64,000 nucleotides of DNA from Daedaleopsis sinensis (taxonomy: Eukaryota > Basidiomycota > Agaricomycetes > Polyporales > Polyporaceae), in contig CM066304.1 in the NCBI GenBank assembly GCA_033807695.1, forward strand, positions 2,914,001 through 2,978,000, written 5' to 3'. The stretch's first letter is position 1. Each line of letters begins with the position of its first letter. The notes under the pieces are model-generated. The model had not been told where the DNA came from. It saw only the letters and a list, made by a program, of their open reading frames with translations, and made no database searches. Below, in pieces: positions 12,930-24,200 of this stretch. A program made the translations under genes and the position numbers.

Positions 12930-14199
12930 TGCTCCTTAAAGGAGCAATACAGCGGTGAGCTTTCCGATTATGCGACAGAGACGGAGCTCATGCACCTCGT
13001 GCAGTCTGCCACCTGAGCTGTTTGACAGTGTTCTGGATGGGATGAACATCATGGATGTGTTAGCTTCTCGAGCTATATGCCGCCACACATACTCGCTGGC
13101 AACGGCTCATCTAAGTCGTCGCGTTCGCGTTATGCTGGCCCCCTTCTTCGAAGATCCAGTGCGGTTCTTACAAAGCATGGCCGCTTGTCGCGCTGTCCTC
13201 GGGGGGATGTTAGCTCTGATGTTCTTGGTCAACCCCAGTCGCACTCAACTAAACGAGATAGAATTATACGTACCGGACGCTCTCTACGACGAATTTCTCC
13301 CGAAGGTGCGCGACGCTATCCGAGGAGGACCGGTCCACGTCGCGGAGGTGTCGCTCGCGGAGAGGATGTACCCCTCCCGAGGGGTCCGTGCTCGCACGAC
13401 ATTCCGTCTTCGTAGCGGACGGGTCGTTGCGGTATTCCAGTCCGTCGACTGGTCGCCGCTGACGCCGATCTGCCAGATGCCGTGCACTCTGCTGTTCAAC
13501 TACGTTAGCTGGAACGGGTTTGGCTGCGGATATCCTCGCTTGACGTTGAATCGTCGCGGTCTTCTCGGAGACATTTCGATGATGGCTACGGAACGTGCGA
13601 TGTTTTTCGACATTTACACGATGAACACGCTTACCGAACATGGGTTCGATATCGTCTGGAGTCCTCGTCTCCGTTGGATCAACGGTCACGGTACGCGGGC
13701 GGACGGGCGAGGGTTGACGGAGACAGGTTCCGACGGGCTCGTCCGTGGTTGCCCCGAGAGTCGGGCGCTTGACAGTCCTGCGACTGCGAGATCACCGTTC
13801 CGGCGCAGTTGGGGCGCGCCTGCTGGTTGGCACAGGGCGGCGTGGTGGTCGGATTCCCCTTATCCGGAGCGTCCGTGTTTTGTGAAGCATGACATGTGTC
13901 CGAGGCAGTGCCGATATTTCGGGGACTACATGTCCCTCGTGGAGTTCTTCGATCCGTTGTCGGACGAGCGCGCTCGTATGGAGATCGATGGTACGGTGCC
14001 GTACGGAGAGGTAGTTGCTTGGAGATTGCGGACGTCCTATGCGTGCGAGGAGCTGCGTGGGTGCTATGTTTCCGGTGGATTAAAGGGGTGTTTGGAGGAT
14101 GGGAGGTTAGTTCGGCCGGCGATACTGTCCACGCGGTCTGCAGGCGATCCTCCGTCTCGGCTGGTGTTGCAGTTTGTGCAGGTCCCGTGGCGGCATTGA
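12930..14199 (+). CDS. F-box / nucleotidyltransferase-fold protein, copy B
   Basis: Model: join(12930..12955,13005..14199), 406 aa, with an 8-residue leader joined in phase 2 across a 49-nt GTGAGC...CAG intron directly to LPPELFDSVLDG. Reading through without the intron would start in the intron at 12955 and is less likely. The F-box (LPPELF to AICRHTY) is followed by LGGMLALMFLV and EIELYVPD, the nucleotidyltransferase strand with the catalytic DxD lost. The NYVSWNGFGC block and the C-terminal CPRQCRYFGD, EFFDPLSD and VAWRLRTSYAC motifs match copy A. It lacks the acidic repeat linker of copy A. The head-to-tail arrangement suggests tandem duplication. Function unknown. Confidence 0.75.
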
Positions 14200-15831
14200 C
14201 GGAGCACATTGCATTGGTCGGCAAAGGGTATGGATGTGACCGTGGGTTGGTATGAGGTGTATTGTAGTGCTATTAGTTCGCTGCAAGCTGTGCTGTGTGT
14301 TTGATTGAGCGGTAGGGTGGTTCAGTTCGCAATGAAGGTGCCCTGCCGTGGACAAAGCTTCAGAGCCGCCCCTTTCTGTTGCACGCCGTTATTGGGTGCA
14401 GTCCCGTCCACCGACGCACCTGTCACCCTGGATCGTTTCGAGATCCGGCATCATCGGTGAACGGATTTGCAACAGTTGGGAAACTTGAAGCGACACGAGC
14501 GTGCCTGATTTTGATAATGTACTGACACCATGGAAACGGATGCCCCTTGATTTTGCGGTTTGACGGGCGGGATATTGAGGACGTTCGAATACGGAGCACC
14601 GAAGACCGGCCTGGTCAATGTTGAAATAGAAGTGTAGTCGGAGCAGGGCGGATATTGACGTTCAGAAATGGTTCGTGTGGGGCAGGAATGAGAAGAACTG
14701 CGGTGTGGGTATGTGCTAGAGGTACTCACGGGTGTCTCCAGTCCATGCTGATATGCGTGGACGGTGAAAAGGGGTAGGGATGGACGTATGGGCGGAGACG
14801 TACTCGGACGGCCAGCACGGACGTGAATCATGAGACCTGGACTGGACATTGTCAAGGAGTGCCACGTATGATTTGACATGATCTTGTAGTCGATTTATTG
14901 ACACATACGTGACTTTACCGTCGAGGATTCCGGCAGGCTTGCCTCACTGGTTATCTGCCCCACCGTGCTCAGATGCGCCCATCCATGGTGGGACTACGTG
15001 CCGCAGTGAATTGTTTGCTCCCTGCTACGTCGGCGTTCTTCTCCGGTCCATGAAAAGCCGGAGTTCTACACGAGGTTTCAGCCTCGTGTGTTTATACGAC
15101 CCTGAGGAGAACTGCTCGCGGGTCGTACAGCGGCTGGGGAAGACGACGGCTTCATATGAATATACACACCGCTCACCCTATGTTTTCACCGGTATCCAGA
15201 AGATGTACGGTCTCCTGTCATGCCAGGTGATTTTCGTACAAATTTGTTCGTGGAGAATATGTGATTTGTTGAACTGGAAGGGCAGATCGTTCGATTCTTC
15301 TAATAGACGGTACAGGAGCATTCGTGGCGTTACGTCTCCGAACCTACGACCTATGGGGTACATTTTGCATGGGCGAACCGACAACACGGCGTGCATGAGC
15401 TTATGAGCCCAATGCTTCTTGGAATGATGCGTGCAGGGGGAGGTCGGACGTACCGATAGACTAGTTGTTTCCTTCTCAATCATGCAGTGCTCCGTGTAGC
15501 ATCTCCTGCTCCACAGCCCCAGGTTCGTACCAGCTCGTCAGAGGATGGTTTCGAAAACATCGCGATTTCCACGCACCGTCCAAGGAGTACGTAGTCCTGA
15601 CGCGGCGGCTCCATGCGAGCTTTGTGCTCGTCACGAGTTGTGTACTTGTCGTCCTGCAAAGGTTATCGGGCCCATCAATGCCGACGCTCCGAGCGTGTTG
15701 ACAGTGATGCGAGCTATGTAGGGGGATACGGACGGGAACCGTCCCCCAGTACGAGCAGGAGAATCGTGGAGCTGTACGGATGAGATGCTTACCTCGCTAT
15801 TGTTGTGAGACCCTGCGACGTCGATATTCAC
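14200..15831. other. no supported gene
   Basis: Only short overlapping frames of up to 165 codons without recognisable motifs. Nothing resembling the missing downstream exons of the adjacent UFD4-type fragment was found here. Confidence 0.45.
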
Positions 15832-16836
15832 TTGGAGCGTCAACAGTCGGGTGGTAGGGTCCGCGGTGGGCTTGATGTTGTTCAGCATCATCTTGAGCCT
15901 CCCGGATATGCCCATCATGTACGATCGGAGTTGACGGTAGTCGCCGAAGATGGACATCGCCGACGGCTCATGCCCGATGGCTGCGAGGGTGTTGGCAATA
16001 TTCCGCTCTGCTTCTTCATCGTCATCGTCACCGTCGACGTCGCCGCCGCCGCCATCATCCCGCCCTTCGTCGTCGGAGTGCATGTCATCCTGGTGGTCCT
16101 CATCGTCACGAATGCACTCAGCATCCACCATGTCTACATCTTCGTCCCCAGCACGAGACGAGCCGGCCGCCGATATCATCGCCTTGCTCTTCGCAGTAAG
16201 TTTGCTCTTGCCTGTGGATGTTCTGAAAGTGGCACACACCATGAGGAATGTACGGACCACCGTGAACGCACGAGCGACTCACCGCGTCTTCCTGTTCATG
16301 TCAGATGATGCTTGATGTTCCGCCCTCGGTCTCAGTGAACAAGCACTAGTAGCACGGCGCAACTTCTTGGAGGCGGAGGCTGTTGCGGCGATGTCGTCTT
16401 CGTCTGAGTTGTCTTCGGGGGCCGCGCGCTTCTTACCCTTGGGGTCTTTGGTGGATTCGGAGATGGAGAGGGAGGTGGTGATAGGTAGAGTGGTGCGGCG
16501 GGTGTTGCAGTGCAAAATAAGCTCCGAGACGCATATAACCATGCGTGAACACCCACCGTTTATACTGGTTCGGGCGTCGTCAGCGGTTGCCTTTCCCTTC
16601 CCTTTGTTGTCGCGAGAACGCTTCGAGGAGGACGATGCTGCTGGATGCTGGGTGTCGTGGGGGGTCCGCTGGCTCTGTTTTTCCTTCTGCTTCGCGGCCT
16701 TGACTCGTGCGTTCGTGCGCAGAACCTTGGGCTCGGAGGAACCTGGCTGAGATGGCTCTTCGGTGTGCACGGGATGGAAACTGCTGCTACTAGTCGCTGC
16801 GTGGGGTTGGGTAGAGTCCGGACCCGACTCGACCAA
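15832..16836 (-). pseudogene. 5' fragment of a UFD4/TRIP12-type HECT E3 ligase gene
   Basis: Two exons can be read on the minus strand. One ends at 16283 and the next runs 16222 to 15832, separated by a 60-nt GTGAGT...TTTCAG intron. The upstream exon gives a Ser/Lys-rich N-terminus (KGKKRAAPEDNSDEDD). The downstream exon gives a long acidic stretch and then SGRLKMMLNNIKPTADPTTR and LLTLQ. I recognise this as the start of the armadillo region of fungal UFD4, an E3 of the ubiquitin-fusion degradation pathway. Family members continue with a segment like ELSELLSISTEDTL, but here the sequence diverges after the LLTLQ codon and no HECT domain is present. The fragment is therefore truncated. Capture by a Helitron or segmental duplication is possible, not shown. 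The first exon may itself contain an unspliced intron. Confidence 0.6.
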
Positions 16837-19620
16837 CGGCCCACGGGCGACCGATCGGCCCAGCCGGAGCAGTGGGCCTGAGTCGACAACGTTAACGTTA
16901 ACGTCGAACGTCGGAATGCGATCCCTGCAGGCCTGGCTGGGAACGACCCAAGGATCCGTGAGGTTGCCGGCAGGCCCAGGAGTTCCATCGCGATCGGGGG
17001 AGGAAGGATCCTGATGTGCGCGGGCGTGCTAGGTGTCCGACGGGATTGTCCTGCGTATGCGTATGAACGAGGCCGAAACTCCGAGGAGAATCGAGAGAAG
17101 CGTACTGCCAGGCGCGGTCGCTTGGGGGAAGGGAGATGCCTGCTCCGCCTGGATTTCCTTGTCCGTCGCCTCCGGGGCGCAGGAGCGGGGGGTGCGAAGG
17201 CAGCGTGGTGATGCCACCGAGACGATCGTTCACGGCCGCGAGTGGTCGAGCTGCGCATGTGTATGAAGGGGGTCCGCTGCATGTTTATCCGCGATTCGTC
17301 CCAGTTCTGTGCAGTCCTGGCAATCATAGGTGGAGGCCATATAGCCATAGCAAGTAGGCTCGATGCTGCAGTGAGTACTTACTTGTACACTGACATAGGG
17401 CCCTCCGGGCAGACCTGGACACGACTAGTTCACTATGAATTCTAGTCAGATAGTAACTTGAGATTCGGGAAGTTCGAAGGCGCCGCGCCTTGGGTAGGCT
17501 TTGCCACCCGTGCACCATAGCTTGGTATGTGCTTGCGTGTGGGGTGGGGCAGTCGCGCGGGCCCGCATGATATTGGGCAGGGTGCTTTCTGTGGACTTTT
17601 TGTGCGTTTCCAAACCTCTCCGGCCACTCGCTGTGTAGGGCGCGTATGCCTGAAGGAAGAGTAGTGGAATGCGCTGGATAGTGATGTAGAAGACAGAGAG
17701 TGAGTAGCAGTGTTGATTTAATGGCCAGAAGATTGCTGACATAGTCTAAGTGAGCATACGACCGAGTTGCGAGCGGAGTCCGAATGGACGCCTCAGGCAC
17801 CCATGCACATGCCCCTAACCTAGCTCTAGGGTCACCGGAGAGTCTGCCGGTAATTTTAAATTCAGAATACTTGTGCGTGTTCGCGTTCTTCCTCTGCGCC
17901 ACTTTGTTGGTCATACTGGACAGATATTCCTGTTCATCACGAGCGTGCATACTTCATTTGCATTGGTGAGCGTCGGTCACAGTCGAATTTGTAACTCTTC
18001 CTGATCCTGTCCTCGCACAGAAATGGAAAGAATCAGCTCCTGTACGTTTCATTAGCGTAGTACACGTACCCAGAGTGGAGACATGGGGTATGACCAGCAG
18101 GTAAGTCGATGATGTGACGGGGAACCGGACTGCAAGGCACTGGTTGGGCAGATCGTACGTATCGGTACCGATTGCAACAAGTTCCAAGTCGTCGTTGACA
18201 TTGATATTCTCCAGTTCCAGGGCTTCACAGGCCACAGTGGGTGTTCATGCGGCTTCGGTGGCTTCAAGGATGTTCGCGAAGATGGCTATGAGCGCTGTGC
18301 GTAGCTCACTAGATGTGCTTCTAACACCTGCATGCATACCATCGTGTCAACGCTCCGTGAGTCATGCTGTTCAGATCTTTTGCCCCTAACACCACCTGGA
18401 CCGCACCACATCAGACTCGTATATGAAGTAGGCCGAAGAGCGCAACGACGTCTCTTCCATCTCACTACCGGTCTGACCCGTCTGAGGGTCGTGACCATCT
18501 CGCACCGAGGACGGGGAACGTGCTCTCCGGGCAGTCGACGTCAGGCGAGAAGCCGGAACTCGACATAGTGAGGTACCCCACGCCGGCGGCGCTCGTCGAC
18601 GATGTGCTCGAGATCCGGTCGTTCTACACGATCACGGACAACGTCGTGCAGGAGATGCGGGGCCGTACGCGGACGAGGACGACACGGTCCACGCGAACGA
18701 CGACGAGACGGTCCAGCACTAGGACTCGATGGTCGTGAACCCGCTCCGTCTGCCGACACGTAGAGGACCTCTACAACGACACCGTCCGCAAAATCCGGGC
18801 TGTATTTTCACAAATTGTTCAGCTCGGCGTGTCGACGAACCCCATCTGCATGTCGAAGGGCGCCTCCGGCCCCGTCCCTCCCTCACCGTCGTTCTGCGAA
18901 GTCAAAGAAAAAGCTGACGTGCAGCCTGAGGTTGCGCCCATACTCAGACGTCCCGATTGCGACGATACGGGGCGACATTCTGCCCCACATCCCACGGAAC
19001 CGCATCGAGACGCGTCTCGCGGAGGTTCTGGGTGTACTGGCCGAGTGTGCGATGGTGCGTTCTGATTCTCGGGTCGTAGTTGCTGACAATTTCTGTGGAT
19101 AGGACTTCATTATCGGCGAGGACGGCTTCGTTGTAGGACATGAGTGGCATAGCCTCGTACCTACGTTCTCGATCTACATGTTAGTCGCTGCCGATCGACG
19201 TGGCCGATACCCCCGGGGAAGCGGAGTCGCAACGGTGAGGATGGACGAAGTCGGGAATTACTCACATGTATCGTGCTTCGCTTTACCAATCGGAAGTTAA
19301 AGTATGGAGCCATTGGCTTGTGTGATACCTCATTTCCCGGGTGGCCGGAGACGCTGATGGCTTGCAGTGAACGGGCTGCGTGTCTCAAGTTCGAGTCCGC
19401 TCAGACTATGGTGACCTCGAAGGCCGTTCTTCAGATCTCGTACGCACAATACACCAATACACCAACAAGTAGTCAAGCAAAAAGCAGTCTCAGTTATTGG
19501 GGCGCCGGTGAACGAGCGCAAGTGTTATACGGTGAGTGGAGGTGTTCAGTTTTGTATCACAATGTATCTACGTTCATATATAAATAGGGAGAACCAAACA
19601 ATTCCGTATCAGAAATGATT
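16837..19620. other. no supported gene; GC-rich block and degenerate coding-like DNA
   Basis: 16.8-17.3 kb is GC-rich with long Arg/Pro-rich frames on both strands that look like composition artefacts. At 18.5-19.0 kb the plus strand has coding-like stretches in shifting frames (for example DIVRYPTPAALVDDVLEIRS around 18560), which suggests a decayed gene of unknown family. A 22-bp sequence at 17404-17425 recurs inverted at 47969. Confidence 0.4.
17404..17425 (+). repeat. left copy of a 22-bp inverted repeat
   Basis: The 22 bases here match 47969-47990 exactly on the opposite strand. Looser similarity extends outward (left of this copy, right of the other), where both have a GGCCC motif and an ATA-rich stretch. 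The pair could be the ends of two oppositely oriented copies of one repeat, or the termini of the 30.6-kb interval between them. Confidence 0.7.
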
Positions 19621-20822
19621 CTATAGTGATGCTGACCGTCTCCTACGTCCGACCGGCGTGGGGGGTTCCGTGGTTATGGAGGATCGAACGACCGGCAGAT
19701 GGCGAATAGGTGCGGGGGAGAAGGGTGTAGGTACGATCAGAATGACTGTGGATCGTAGCCACTCATGGAGAACCGTGTCACGGTTGTCACAGGATTCAAA
19801 GCAGCAGAATGTGGTAAACAAACGCCATGCGACCATAGGTCCGAAAGGCGGTACTCCTAGCTCCCTCGCGCGAACAACATCTCGGCTGAGAGGATCGAAG
19901 AGCGCTACCAAAGAACCGGCGTCTCCGAAATATCGTCCTTGTTGGGGACACAGATAGTGCTGCCTGAGGCACCTGTGCATGTTGGGACTCGGGGATCTGC
20001 TGTTGTCGGGCTCGTCGTCTTCGGAGTGTTCTGTCCAGGCAGTCGGGCTCACCGCGAAATGGAAGCCCGCTGCCAGGTAACTATCCATGGAGAAGGTGTC
20101 GGCGTCGGACCGATGCCGGAGAAGGCCGTCACAGAGTATGCTTCGACGCCGGAGGGTGAGGGAAGGGAATGCACATGCAAATGAGTGCTCGGTGACAAAG
20201 TTCATCGCGGCGGTAGAAGGGGAATGGACGATGCCCGAAAGAGGAGTCTCGGTGGATGAACAATAGATGATGATCACGCGAGTGTTCTCGAGGACGATGG
20301 ACGTGATCGCGGAGGTCTCTCGTTGAGCCTCGTACGGTGGCGGTAAACGTACAGCCTGTGCGAGTCGGATATCGGACCCGTTCGAGGCGCAGGTCCGCAC
20401 GGCCGTGACGAACGCGTCATAAGTTGACTTGGGAGCGTAGACCTGCAGAGCCCGGCAGCGTATCGTGGTGTCCCGGAGCAACATTGCTGTGGCAGTCACA
20501 CCCCCGATCGCAGCTTTGTGCTGGGTGAGGTGGCAGAGGAAATCGGAAGGATGGCTGAAGAACGGGAACAGGAGCCGTAGCAAGGTCCTTCGTAGCGAAG
20601 AGCATACATGTGCATAGGGCAGTCGGGACGTGGAGCGCCAGTACAGCGACGTTGTGACGTCCAGCATGTCTGCAATGTAGCCGTGTAGCTCGGCCGGCAG
20701 ACTGTGAATGCGTCCGTCGTTAGTCGCCGGTGAGTCGTGGTCCGCGGTGGAAAAACTTACTGAAACACATGTCTAGCGGGCCTCGGGAGTGCGAATGTAC
20801 TCCGGAGCTCCATGTCCTTCAT
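19621..20822 (-). CDS. F-box / nucleotidyltransferase-fold protein, copy C
   Basis: Model on the minus strand: exon 1 20822..20761, a 59-nt GTAAGT...CACAG intron (20760..20702, branch-like GACTAAC), exon 2 20701..19621, 380 aa. The open frame of exon 1 continues to 21029, so the start could lie further upstream. The join creates the F-box start HLPAELHGYIADML in phase 2, as in the other copies. The nucleotidyltransferase core reads IGGVTATAMLL and ALQVYAPK, so the DxD acids are lost. The middle block (NFVTEHSFACAFPSLTLRRR) and the end (CPQQGRYFGD, LFDPLSRD, PFGPMVAWRL) are typical of the family. It is closest to copy E. It lies next to the Helitron, pointing the same way. Confidence 0.75.
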
Positions 20823-21227
20823 CGTGCGGAGTGCAAAGGGTGTGCCGGGTGGTGTGGAGTGGTGGGTAGTCCCATCTGAGGTAGTCCGACGAGGAATATA
20901 TCGTATATCGTACGGCAGCAGGCAAGTTTGAGCCGCGCTCTTACAGCAGGAAGTCTCGTGCCGCTCGAGGTCATGCCTATATCCCGGATAATAACCGCAC
21001 GACGGTCGTTGCGCTTGTACTACAGGCACTCCGCGGCCGAACGGCAGACCTTCTACTTGCGAGAGATTACGGTGATGGTTGCCTGCTGCACTGTCCCGAT
21101 GTTTCCGCCCGTGTCAGGTGAGAACTACGGTCCTGAGTTGTCCGGGGGGAACGTGGTATGCAGAAGGTCCACATGCAAACCGTGTGTCGATGTATTGTAC
21201 ACCGCGGGATACGACGGTCAGACGATG
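20823..21227. other. gap between F-box copy C and the Helitron ORF
   Basis: This 405-bp stretch should contain the promoter of copy C and, if the element ends nearby, the 3' end of the Helitron. I looked for a hairpin followed by CTRR on the minus strand and found none I could defend. Confidence 0.4.
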
Positions 21228-24200
21228 CTAGAGAAGGCGTTCTGGATCCTGCTCATATCGGCATACGCATTCTTTGTCGAGGACGTCTAGGCGGGCGAGT
21301 TCAGCCCGCAAATCTTCTGGAAGGTTAGACGCGAGTCGAGCTCGGTTGAATGGTCTGAGGAGGGTGATGCCTTGGAAACTCCGCACTCGCGACAGCATTA
21401 CGTATATTCCTTGTAATGATCGCGCCGACGTCGGGTCTACTATCGCCGCGGTGAGAGAGCGACCCTGCGCTTTGTAGTCAGAATAGCAGTACGCGGGAAG
21501 CAACGGAACCTGTGACCTGATCACCTTGACCCTTTCTCCAGGATGGTCTTTGGTCTCGGGAGTTCGGGTCCACAAGAACGCCGTCGTGGAAGGGAATATC
21601 GGGACAATGTCGTTGTCAGCACCATCGATCACGGCACCAGAACCGGAAATATGGACGTACACGACAACCGGAATCCGTACGCTGTCTTGTATCTCATAGC
21701 GAATATCCGTGACTTCGCCGATGGCGCCGTTTACCACATGGTTAGCAAAGGCGAGGTTTTCTTGCACCATCACTTTCATTCCCGGAAATAGTGGGAGCCT
21801 CCCCGGGGTGTCCTCTGCCTCTTTCGAGGTCAGCGCTCTAAGACGGGTTATGTCGTTGCCTTGCGCCTTCGCCCCGTTGATCCGGTCGACTGCGTAGTAG
21901 TAGCTGACCTCTGCGCCTATCGCCGTGGCGTGCTTGGCGAGTAAGAAGCTGTTGATGACGTCTCGTGTGCTCCTTAAGCCGACGATGACTGGTGTGTCGT
22001 TGAAGGTAGTTGATGTCGGAATCGCGCTCGCCAGATTACGCGTCATGAGCCGTGTGTGTAGGGATGCGTGGTCATCTGCGACCCCTGCTCGGAAGGCATT
22101 CTCACTCTGCCCCAGTCGAACTCGATCTAGGAGTTCCGAGTATTTCTGGTCCCCGCTCTGGCGCTGGTTTTTTCGCAGGAGTACGACGGTTTTGACTAGT
22201 CGCCACAGATATACTCCCTTGAGAGCAGCGACACCCGGTCTCGACTGCTGTAATGCCGTGTGCAAATGGGGATTCTTGACCAGCTTGTGTGTGTATAGAG
22301 AGGGGACACAAACGGGCCGGAGCTGTCCGAAATCTCCGGTGAAGATGACGTTTACGCCTCCGAAAGGTTTGTCTTCGGCTGTCCCCGACATTCCTTTCGC
22401 ACGCTGCATCCTCGTGGAGATGGTGTACATGGTTGGCGCGCCTACCATCGATACTTCGTCTATTATCAGGTACTTCACCTTGTCCCATATTCGAGTCAAT
22501 TCCTGCATATCCACCGCCATTCCTTGTCTGAGCATTAGCAGAGAATGGAAGGTGTAGCCTCCAATCAGTATAGCCGCTGCACCTGTAGGAGCAGATACCA
22601 ATATCTCCTCACGACGTCCCAGGAGCTCGAACAGTCGCAGAACCGCATTGATAATGTGAGATTTCCCGGTTCCCCCGACCCCGCCAATGTACATGAGAAG
22701 TTGCTCACCTCCAGAGCAGACGTGGCGAGCAATACACTCGAACGCACGCTTCTGTTCAGGGTTTTCCCGAAGGTGGAACTCGTCGGCCACGCGCAAGATT
22801 ATATCATTCGGTGTAGTACGGGATGCAGTGGAAGATCCATTCGGCGACTGACCTGCATATATACCCGCAGATATTCGAGCCGAATCGATGCTGGGTACTT
22901 CACCATTGCCGCCGAAGAGCCGTGGGCGTTTCGCGGGTGAGGTAGACGTGTTTTCGTGAGTCGCAGGCCGTCTCTTACGTTTCAAACGAACCATGGTTTT
23001 CTGTTGATCCGCGATATTCGATCTTTCAGCTTCTTGCATGAGCTGCGCTGTCCCGAGCGTTATGTTCGGGGGGAGAAAATGCTCGCCAGAGAAAACGCGG
23101 TCCAACGCGACTCGTGCAGGCAAAGTAATCATCTTGTCTAGCCGTCTAAGTAAGTCTCCCTCTTCTTCGGGCTCGTGCTCCGGTACCGTCGGTAGGGCAT
23201 CAGGATCCATGTCGTCGTCTATCATTGCTGCACTACTGTGGTCGTCCGATGGCTGCCGTGTCGTGGGCGGAATGTTATCGGGCCCTTCGGTTCGTGCAGT
23301 CCGACGTCGCGCAGAGGCTCTATCTCTGGCATCTTTGCATTCGGTCAGCACGTTTATATTGGCAATTATGCTGTGATGTTCTGCGGGGATGGAGTCCTTG
23401 TACTGAGCATAGGCGGCACTCCATGACTGGCTTTCGTCTTTGAGATCCGAAGGGCTGCGCCACGGTTTAAAAAGGGTTAAGACGGCTTCAGCCCACTCCT
23501 CTCTTTCCTCGTCGGTCCTGTCAGGCCGTCGGATGTGGTCGTCCAGCAGAACTGGGACGACCCATTGCACGCGCTTCCTTATCAAGTGTGTCTCATGCTG
23601 TGGGTGGTCTGCATGGAAACGACCTCGCGTCTGTTCGGGACGACCCATCCGAGGCGAGTTTGCTTCTCGTTGACTCGTCCGACTGGCTAGACGGAGCTGC
23701 TCACTGGTGCGAGAGATCTTCTCAGTTAGGCCCACAAACTCGTATAGCCCCATGCTCAAGAACGGCTCTGTAACTGGTCGTTGGAGGTAGTCATGCTGTT
23801 GACTTACCGCGGAAATCGAGCCGTTCGCGAGCGTCAGGGTGACAGTTTCAGAGTCTGCCTCGGCCTCCTTATCTTCCGGGGTGTCTGCGCGGTTCCTTGG
23901 TGCGTTGTGACCTCCTGCGGCAGCTTCTGTGTAGATGGGGGCGTCGCTGTCCTGAGCGTGATGGGGTGGCTGCATCTCGTCTCCCCGTCTCATCTCTGCT
24001 TCCCGATTGCTCCAGTATGCCTTGACAATCCGTCTGAAGGACGCTAGATGTAATATGCGGAAGCGATGGCTGGTATAGTGATCGCCACCGCCTACGAGAT
24101 AACTCATGACCTGTTGGTGGGAGACCTCGACTCTACTTATCATGCTGTTGACCAGAATTGTCAGGGCACTACTGTCATGTTTCGCCGTCCAGTCTGTCAC

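Noticed and set aside
16560..17348. 262-codon Arg/Pro/Ser-rich ORF on the minus strand
   Set aside because: It overlaps the UFD4-type fragment in another frame, has no motif and lies in GC-rich DNA where long frames arise by composition.
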